Positions 57,789 to 64,000 of a stretch of DNA of 64,000 nucleotides are shown piece after piece; position 1 is the stretch's first letter, and every line of letters starts with the position of its first letter. The DNA lies in assembly GCA_014898425.1 (NCBI GenBank), contig RCSZ01000011.1:1858501-1922500 (forward strand), written 5' to 3'. A program made the translations under genes and the position numbers. The notes under the pieces were generated by a model. The model was not told the origin of the DNA and did not search any database. It worked only from the letters and a program-made list of their open reading frames with translations. Origin of the DNA: Botryotinia globosa (lineage: Eukaryota; Ascomycota; Leotiomycetes; Helotiales; Sclerotiniaceae).

Positions 57789-59983
57789 ACTTATAATTCG
57801 TACTATATATAAGTTATTGGAAAGTCAATAAACAGATGAGAGTAGACTAAGGTGGATTTTTATAGATTTGAATCTGGAAATTGTGTTTGTATGGGAATGC
57901 GATTCTACTCAAAGTCGAGAGAATATGAGATGAGATGATTTAATATAATGAAGTAAAGTATGATAGAAGAGGCACTGTTTAAATACATTTCCACAACCCC
58001 TTCTGATCAATCTCTTCACTCAAACTTTTCCACAATGTTGTTGGTGGTGTTGTGTAAATTTTCACCATACTAATCGTCATATCAATCAACCATATCCTCA
58101 GATTATGTTTACCTAGTTCAAAAGTGGCCATCATCAGAACATGTGTAGTACAAGGGCCCATTTGAAGACCAGTTCGCACGATATTATATATTGTCTCATC
58201 TCAGAACAGTGAGTAGACCGGTAGGCCATGATTTGGAAATATCGAATTTTAGGCAGCACCAAAAGAGTGTTGGTTTTCGAGAATTATCAGCTTGGAAACG
58301 CTTAATTCTATTATTAAACCATGTGATTTACTCAATGGTAATCGGAGCTAAAAGAGCTTTGTCTACCATATGCTGTGCTCGCGTTTTTACAAATTGAATG
58401 TCGGAGGAGCATGTTGTTGCCACTTAATCACTGTCCATTCGCTGATTGTCATTGTTTGTCAAGATTTCTGGTTCTACGGATATTTCTTGGAGACAAATCG
58501 CCCGAAACATGCGCTGTTTGATATTGGGTATGAATGTGCTGAACTGGAAGTAAGTTGTGCCATATCATTGTGTTGTTGGCAACCTCGTCGATAGCTCTAA
58601 CGGTCGCAAAAACATAAACCAAGGTTAAGAAGGCAAGGCTTCTAAGTCTTGTTTCCCTTGGCTCAATTGAAAATTTCACTCGCTATTGAGTTCTGTACCC
58701 GATAAGTATATAATAAGTGCAGAGCTTGTTCAAACAAGAAAACGAGAAGCCATATTCACTCCTGTACAAAGAAATACGTGAATGACTTTGCCTTCAAGAT
58801 AGCTTGCAGGAAGCTATCAGAATTCGGTAAAGAAGCGGAATTTGTCCTTAGGTTATATTACAATTATATAACTAGAAACTGAACAGGCCCCTTCCACATG
58901 GTCTACGATGAGAGATCGAGAAACATCTCCTAGATTAAAGCCCGTACATTTGGAAAGCCTATTAACTCCTTAGTACCCATCTGAAGAATTAAACAAATTA
59001 TGACATTCTCAGTTGATCAGTAAATTGCGGTTGTTAATTGCCAAATATCTTAGAATATCATCTTTCACTAACAACAGTTTTATATTGTCGTTTATCTATC
59101 TACTTCTTTCACTATCGTCAGATATTACACCGATTCCCTTCCCATACATTCTCCCAGATATGTTGGTATTACGTCTGCCGACTTTTACCTATATTAGCCG
59201 CTCACAAAGAAGCGCCCTCGATAGACCCTGGGAGACAATTGTGCTTGATTATAGCTGCTCTAGATGTTTGCTTAAGTTGGTGTCACATGATTGAGTACAG
59301 TTTCGTTCGTGTCTTTATTAGCCGTCCGATCTTTTTTTCACTGTCTCAACATCTCTCATTGTCAGGCTCTAGTAAACTTTTTATTTCTATCATGAAGTCG
59401 GACCTGGCCTCTGATCTTGAACCCGAATAACATATGTCAATATTCGGGATATTTGTAAGTCTTACTTCGATATTTTATCCGCACGCTTAACAGCACTGCA
59501 TATTCCAGCACCTTGCGTGGCTTTTTGGCCTACTTCTGGACTAATAATTTCATCTGGCGCCCACTTTAGCGAGCTTTTTTTTTTATAAAGAGGAATTTGG
59601 AAAATCGGAACAAGTGGCTAGTTTTTTAATCTGCGGGAAGGTAAAGATCCGTACAATGATAGTGAATGTATTGACGAGCAGTGCTTGAGAGTGAACTACA
59701 AAAGGGAACCTTGGAAGAATAGGAATCTGCTCACTTAAGAAGGCCAAGTGAATCATTTCCATTATTGATTTCTTATCCATGTCACCGACCTGTGGTGTCT
59801 ACTAATTTTCCACAAAAAGGCACCAGAAGCAATGGAAAGGATTGGGCTGTCGCTTACTATGGAGCACACTACTGTGAGCTACCTCTAAAGATTGAAGCCA
59901 CTTAGAAAGGAAGCCTCATATATTGCACACCCCATTCTAGATCTCCGAATTTCATAATCGTACATTCCCACTTCACAACCCCT
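57789..59983. other. intergenic, no gene seen
   Basis: About 2.2 kb with no supported coding sequence. Frames at 59013-59430 are hydrophobic but lack start context or family motifs. Confidence 0.5.
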
Positions 59984-60733
59984 CTACCAAGCACAAACCT
60001 CCCCCGTCGCCGCATCTAAGAAACTTCCCGACTGTTCCTTCTTCACCCTATCAAACAGCCCCACCAACTGCTCAATACAATCCTCAAATGTTGTTGGCGC
60101 CTCTCCCATCCCCACTCCCCTGGCCGCCTCATTCCCCATATCCGTCTTGACCCACCCCGGATTAAACACCACACTTGTCACCTCCGGGACTTCAAACGAA
60201 AGCTTCCTCACCATATAGTTCACCGCCGCTTTGCTCATCCCATAAGAAGCAAACGGTACCCGAACCTTCTCACACTCAGCAATCGAACCCAACAACGAAG
60301 AAATAGTGAGGAAACGCGGATTCTCAGAAGCGAAAAGAAGCGGATGAAATGCTTGGAATAGTAACAAAGGTGCAATAGCATTAACATCCATATGTCTCCT
60401 AATTGATTCCGGCGAGGATTCCAAAACCGGGACGATGGCATCGGGTTCCATCATTCCGGCGTTGGAGATGAGGACATCGAGTTTGGTGATTCCGTGTGTG
60501 GATTTGAGCTCCGAGACGGCGGCCAGGGGGTCGGTTTCGGAAGTGGAATCGATTTTTATGGGTATGATTTTGCTGTTTGGGCCGAGGGGGATGGAGGAGA
60601 AGATAGGGAGGGAGGAGGAGAGAGTGCGCACGGCGGCGATGACGATGGTGTTTGGGCGGGAGACCAGTTTAGTGAGGAGACCTTTGCCGATTCCGCGGTT
60701 GGCGCCGGTGATGAGGTAGGTGATTTCGGACAT
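59984..60733 (-). CDS. short-chain dehydrogenase/reductase, 249 aa
   Basis: Single exon, full classical SDR length. The cofactor motif TGANRGIG is at residues 9-16, the structural NAG at 91-93, catalytic Ser at 145/146, Tyr164 and Lys168 in YGMSK, and NPGWVKTDMG near 195. Classical SDRs use NAD(P)H to reduce ketones or oxidise alcohols. The pattern is close to fungal ketoreductases of the norsolorinic-acid ketoreductase group, but that is a superfamily-level call and no polyketide gene is nearby. No signal peptide is seen, so it is probably cytosolic. The GC content is above the local background. Confidence 0.92.
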   Translation of the reverse strand: MSEITYLITGANRGIGKGLLTKLVSRPNTIVIAAVRTLSSSLPIFSSIPLGPNSKIIPIKIDSTSETDPLAAVSELKSTHGITKLDVLISNAGMMEPDAIVPVLESSPESIRRHMDVNAIAPLLLFQAFHPLLFASENPRFLTISSLLGSIAECEKVRVPFASYGMSKAAVNYMVRKLSFEVPEVTSVVFNPGWVKTDMGNEAARGVGMGEAPTTFEDCIEQLVGLFDRVKKEQSGSFLDAATGEVCAW

Positions 60734-60877
60734 GCTGAGAAAATTGATGTGATGAAGTGTGGGACTAGGAACTGGATGGCAAAACTGGTTGAAGCTTGAT
60801 GGAAAAGCTATATCGCTTAATATTGCTTATGTGAGGAATTTCAATAAAGTAACCTCAAAGCACTACCGCTGGATAAC
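60734..60877. other. short intergenic, SDR upstream
   Basis: Promoter side of the SDR gene, next to the weak gene candidate. Confidence 0.35.
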
Positions 60878-61302
60878 TCATATCCAAAGTAAAATCAAAA
60901 AGATAAATCCCGTCCATTCATCCTCCTTATGCACCAAAATCTCACGAGATGAAACCAACACTTCCCCACTGTTGTAACCGGTTATCCACCCATTTATACG
61001 GATTTCCACTTCCGATGATTCATAACATAAACGTGTTTCCGTAACATCGCAGATAACGTAAGTGTCTTGAAAAGCTTCAATAACGTCTTGTATACAGAGG
61101 CAAACCAATATCATATAGAACCAGCTGGATTCCTTCACATAGAACAAAAATCCCTGAATTGGGCGATCGTCCTCGGGAATCGCCACTACCTAGATATTAA
61201 CATCAAGTAGATAATTTCAGTAAACTTTTTTCTTCAGCTACTTACTACTCACTCAGTAAGCAGCTTTACCCAAGACCAGGATAAAATTCCCCATAGAGCC
61301 AT
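60878..61302 (-). CDS. weak candidate: small two-exon protein, 114 aa
   Basis: A 312-nt open frame (61189-60878) has the look of protein sequence (ordered, acidic, two Cys pairs) but lacks an ATG near its start. An acceptor TAG at 61192-61190 and a donor GTAAAG at 61269 would join it to a 33-nt exon starting with ATG at 61302, in phase 0. The result is a 114-aa protein with a Trp-rich start and a hydrophobic C-terminus (FIFLILLW). No family is recognised. A second frame, started by an ATG 10 nt further upstream, gives a shorter product. It could equally be a decayed gene. Confidence 0.28.
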
Positions 61303-62111
61303 GATCCATCGATGAGGAATTGACAGACCGACCGACTCGCCCGGGTATTCAATTGTATATAATAAGGATACACACTATTACCCCACTTCGAGCCCACCTC
61401 ACCTCGCTTAACAATACCACCTCAGGATACAGCCCCTTTTTGTATCGCATACATACTCTATGGTATGACAAGCTTCGGCTACGGCATGAAAGCATTAATA
61501 GTTGTCCCAATTTAATGGTTGCCGTTAATATCCGCGGCTGTCTACCCTCTCTCTTCATCGGAATACATATATATTGTTTTGACCACACAATTGAATCATC
61601 ACGACAAAGTCCACAAAAAGTATGACAGACAGTTAGGAGGAAAGAAAACAAATTATGGATTCGATATCATAGTCACTCACATATACTCACAAGAATCTGT
61701 AAACACTCGATAAAATTCGATGAATCATCTAAATCTTAAACGTACAAAAAAATGAAAACTATGTAACAATAATATTTTCACATACATCAAGAACAAATCT
61801 ACCTTGTATCAATTCAATTCATTCTTGTTGTCAAAAAAAAAACTTTTGCAACATTCATTCATTCATGTAAACAATACTTGCATCTTCGCTTCCAAAGGCT
61901 CCAACCGGTCGCATATAAACATTGTTCGTTTCCATTTCCCTTCCCATTTCCCTTCCCATTTCCCTTCCCATTTCCCTTCCCCGCATCGAGCTTTCCAACT
62001 ATATAACCAACGCCTGATCTACATACATCTTCATTGAGTTGAGCCCCCCCCATGACGCCAAACTTTGTAAACCATGACTCCATTGCTGAAAGTAGCCAAT
62101 TGACATAGATA
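61303..62111. other. intergenic with 11-bp repeat
   Basis: About 800 bp. No gene seen. The 3' end of the ubiquitin protease gene lies at the right boundary. Confidence 0.5.
61932..61980. repeat. 11-bp repeat CCATTTCCCTT, about 4.4 copies
   Basis: Four exact tandem copies followed by a partial unit. Confidence 0.9.
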
Positions 62112-64000
62112 TCAAGCAGCGCCTTGACGACGGTAAAAGACCATAACAGTTCGATAGCTTTGTGTATCCGCAAAAGTTTTACCTGGTATCACTCTACTAT
62201 CATTGAACTCGTGCCAATTGTCGGTCCACCTGTTATTCGGGTCTATCCTACGGACCAAAGACCAATAGTGTCCAGATTCCGTCGATCCACTGTGTTGTAC
62301 CGCGGCATAACAGTCGTATAAGAATGGTGGTCTCTGATGAGGAAGAACTCGATCTGAGTATCCGTCTCTCTGTGATAGCCATGTGTACTCTGCCATATCA
62401 AGAACCAGTGGAAAGTTTACTTGAACATTTAAGCGATTAGCCTGTACTTCGCCAGCCATTTGAGCTATCTTGAACGGAATGACGAGGTAGTCCGGGAGAC
62501 TAGAAAAGAGCTGCCTCTGGATTTTGGTGCGCGAGTGTGTGACACCACATCCATCGCAATCCAATTCTGTTCTCTCTTCAGTGAGACAATAGGTCCGAAG
62601 CAGAGAGTGCAAATTCTGATTTGAACCTCCGTTGGGATCAACCCCTAGATATATTATAGGAGAGAGCATGTCCGAGGTCACGCTAGTGTCCTTACAAGTC
62701 TGACAAACTATCTCATACATCTTTTGATTACAGACAAGTTTTGCTAGGGGCGAATTCAACGTTTCAAGGGCTCTTTCGTATCCTTCGCGACAATTTTGAG
62801 TTCTCGGCAATTCACTTTTCTCCTTTGGCGAAAAAGTTGAGACATCACCTAACAGTCCAGTCTTGTCACGATGGATATTCTGTTCATCCATGATAACATC
62901 AAAAAGCCAAGCTAAAAACTCGTTGGCATCATGCTGTCTAGCAGTTCCAAAAGTTGTATCGGGTCTGTGGTCAGTGCCACTAACGCGAGACTGATCAAGA
63001 CCTATGTAACCTTCATGGCCAACGGCGGTTGCATGGACATATTGCTACAAATTGTTAGTCGATGAAATTCTTAGATTATAAAAGCTTACTTGAAACATTC
63101 TTGGAACAATCTCGTCGTACTTTCCACACCACATATGTTGTAGCAAGCTGCGCAGAGCTCGGGTCATCAACAGCCTCGGGGGGCTATCTTCGCCTGGTTT
63201 TTTCGGGACTTCCGGAATACAAGGATATTGAAATTGAATAAACATATTCCTTATTCCTGGCGACGAACCAATGGCCTGGACAACGGCATTCATGTAACAG
63301 AGACCACCCGTGATATTTCTTAAACCACAGAGACCAGGATCTATCGCGGGAGGAGCGCTGGGATTTCCTCCTGTCATGGCATAATTCTTGTAGGGTGTCT
63401 GTTCGAAAATGCCATTAGATCTCTGCCGTGGTAGAGCTGGTGGCGGGCGAGTTGGTGGGGCTGAAATTTTTGATCCATCATAGAGAGGCAATGACCTGGG
63501 CATTGATGGCGGTGCCATGGATTGCTTGACTGACGGAAGCTCTGGGTATCTCCTCATAAAGTCCTCGGTAGTTCTTGCATAATAAGATTCGTCCATGGCG
63601 GAGTCCTGAGCAGGTGACTCATCATCGGAATGTTGTTTTAAAGCTTGATCCCATTTCTCTTCCTCTGCCGCTGATAAATTCCGTAACCTAGGTGTTTTTT
63701 TTGCGACCAAACCTCTTCGAGCTATAGAAACTCGACCCAAGCCTTGATGGTCATGTTTCTTGTTCTTGACCAGAGATTTGTTGCCAGGAATTTCGCTCTT
63801 TAATACATTCGGCCCAAAGAGGTCTATCCAAGAGTCTAGACCACCAACAAGTAACATCGGTCGTCGCTTTAATCGGTGATCGTAAGCATGATCGTAAATA
63901 ATTTTACTAAAGTGTTGCAAATGATTAAGAGGTTCGCCTGGAACATGTTCTGTGTTTATGGGCATCGAGGATTGATCGTAATAGACTATCAAGTCAAATG
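62112..64000 (-). CDS. ubiquitin-specific protease with rhodanese-like part, 5' end cut off
   Basis: The frame is open to the window edge; the N-terminus lies beyond 64000. Visible exons are 64000-63090 and 63044-62112, joined over a 45-bp phase-0 intron. The visible N-terminal part ends in a rhodanese-like segment (RPMLLVGGLDSWIDLFG), then a disordered linker rich in Pro (SAPPTRPPPALP), then a USP domain. The Cys box reads GLRNITGGLCYMNAVVQ, followed by QHDANEFLAWLFD, two Cys pairs of a zinc-binding finger (CQTC, CDGC), and the His box SGHYWSLVRR with FNDSRV. The rhodanese-USP arrangement matches yeast Doa4/Ubp5, which remove ubiquitin at endosomes or the proteasome. The Cys box has one residue more than usual between Asn and Cys. 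Confidence 0.9.

Noticed and set aside
57322..57831. 169-aa plus-strand frame
   Set aside because: Antisense shadow of the zinc-finger gene, which has clear C2H2 motifs.

Overview
The window reads as nuclear DNA of a filamentous ascomycete. Genes are split by many short introns (about 45-150 bp, GT...AG), coding sequence is moderate in GC, intergenic DNA is AT-rich and full of micro- and minisatellites, and one diverged repeat carries almost only transition differences, as repeat-induced point mutation (RIP) would leave. A fungal UstYa-like oxidase, an RTA1-type membrane protein and a Pth-era style multi-pass membrane gene fit Pezizomycotina. The general look, including the dispersed palindrome TACCTAGGTA, resembles Leotiomycetes such as Sclerotiniaceae, but that placement is inference.

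Layout. 0-8 kb: a small coiled-coil ORF, a four-exon UstYa-like (DUF3328) gene on the minus strand, a 409-bp TIR element with TA target duplication, a 10-copy 8-bp minisatellite, and a secreted Tyr/Gly-rich repeat protein with Kex2-type KR sites. 9-17 kb: three multi-pass membrane protein genes (TLC-like; RTA1-like; a 12-exon membrane protein with a 21-nt exon). 17.3-22.9 kb: no gene seen. 22.9-25.7 kb: an ABCG half transporter. 30-39.5 kb: a gene-dense housekeeping block with a RING/TRAF-type zinc-finger protein, a Qc-SNARE (Syn8-like), a Ca2+-regulated mitochondrial carrier (Sal1/SCaMC-like) and cyclin C (SSN8/Srb11-like) head to head with it.

39.5-48.4 kb is an 8.9-kb AT-rich desert holding two abutting TIR elements and a RIP-like direct repeat. 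48.4-64 kb: an unknown 197-aa protein whose start codon overlaps the stop of a tiny uORF, an isolated GC-richer cytochrome P450, a small probable mitochondrial protein, a C2H2 zinc-finger protein, a short-chain dehydrogenase, a weak two-exon gene candidate, and a ubiquitin-specific protease cut by the right edge.

Most genes are unrelated housekeeping or accessory functions. The one combination that may form a system is the UstYa-like oxidase near a signal-peptide-bearing, Kex2-cleavable, tyrosine-rich repeat precursor, which resembles the logic of fungal dikaritin-type ribosomal peptides. All exon joins were made by eye from splice consensus, frame and family motifs; none was checked against transcripts.
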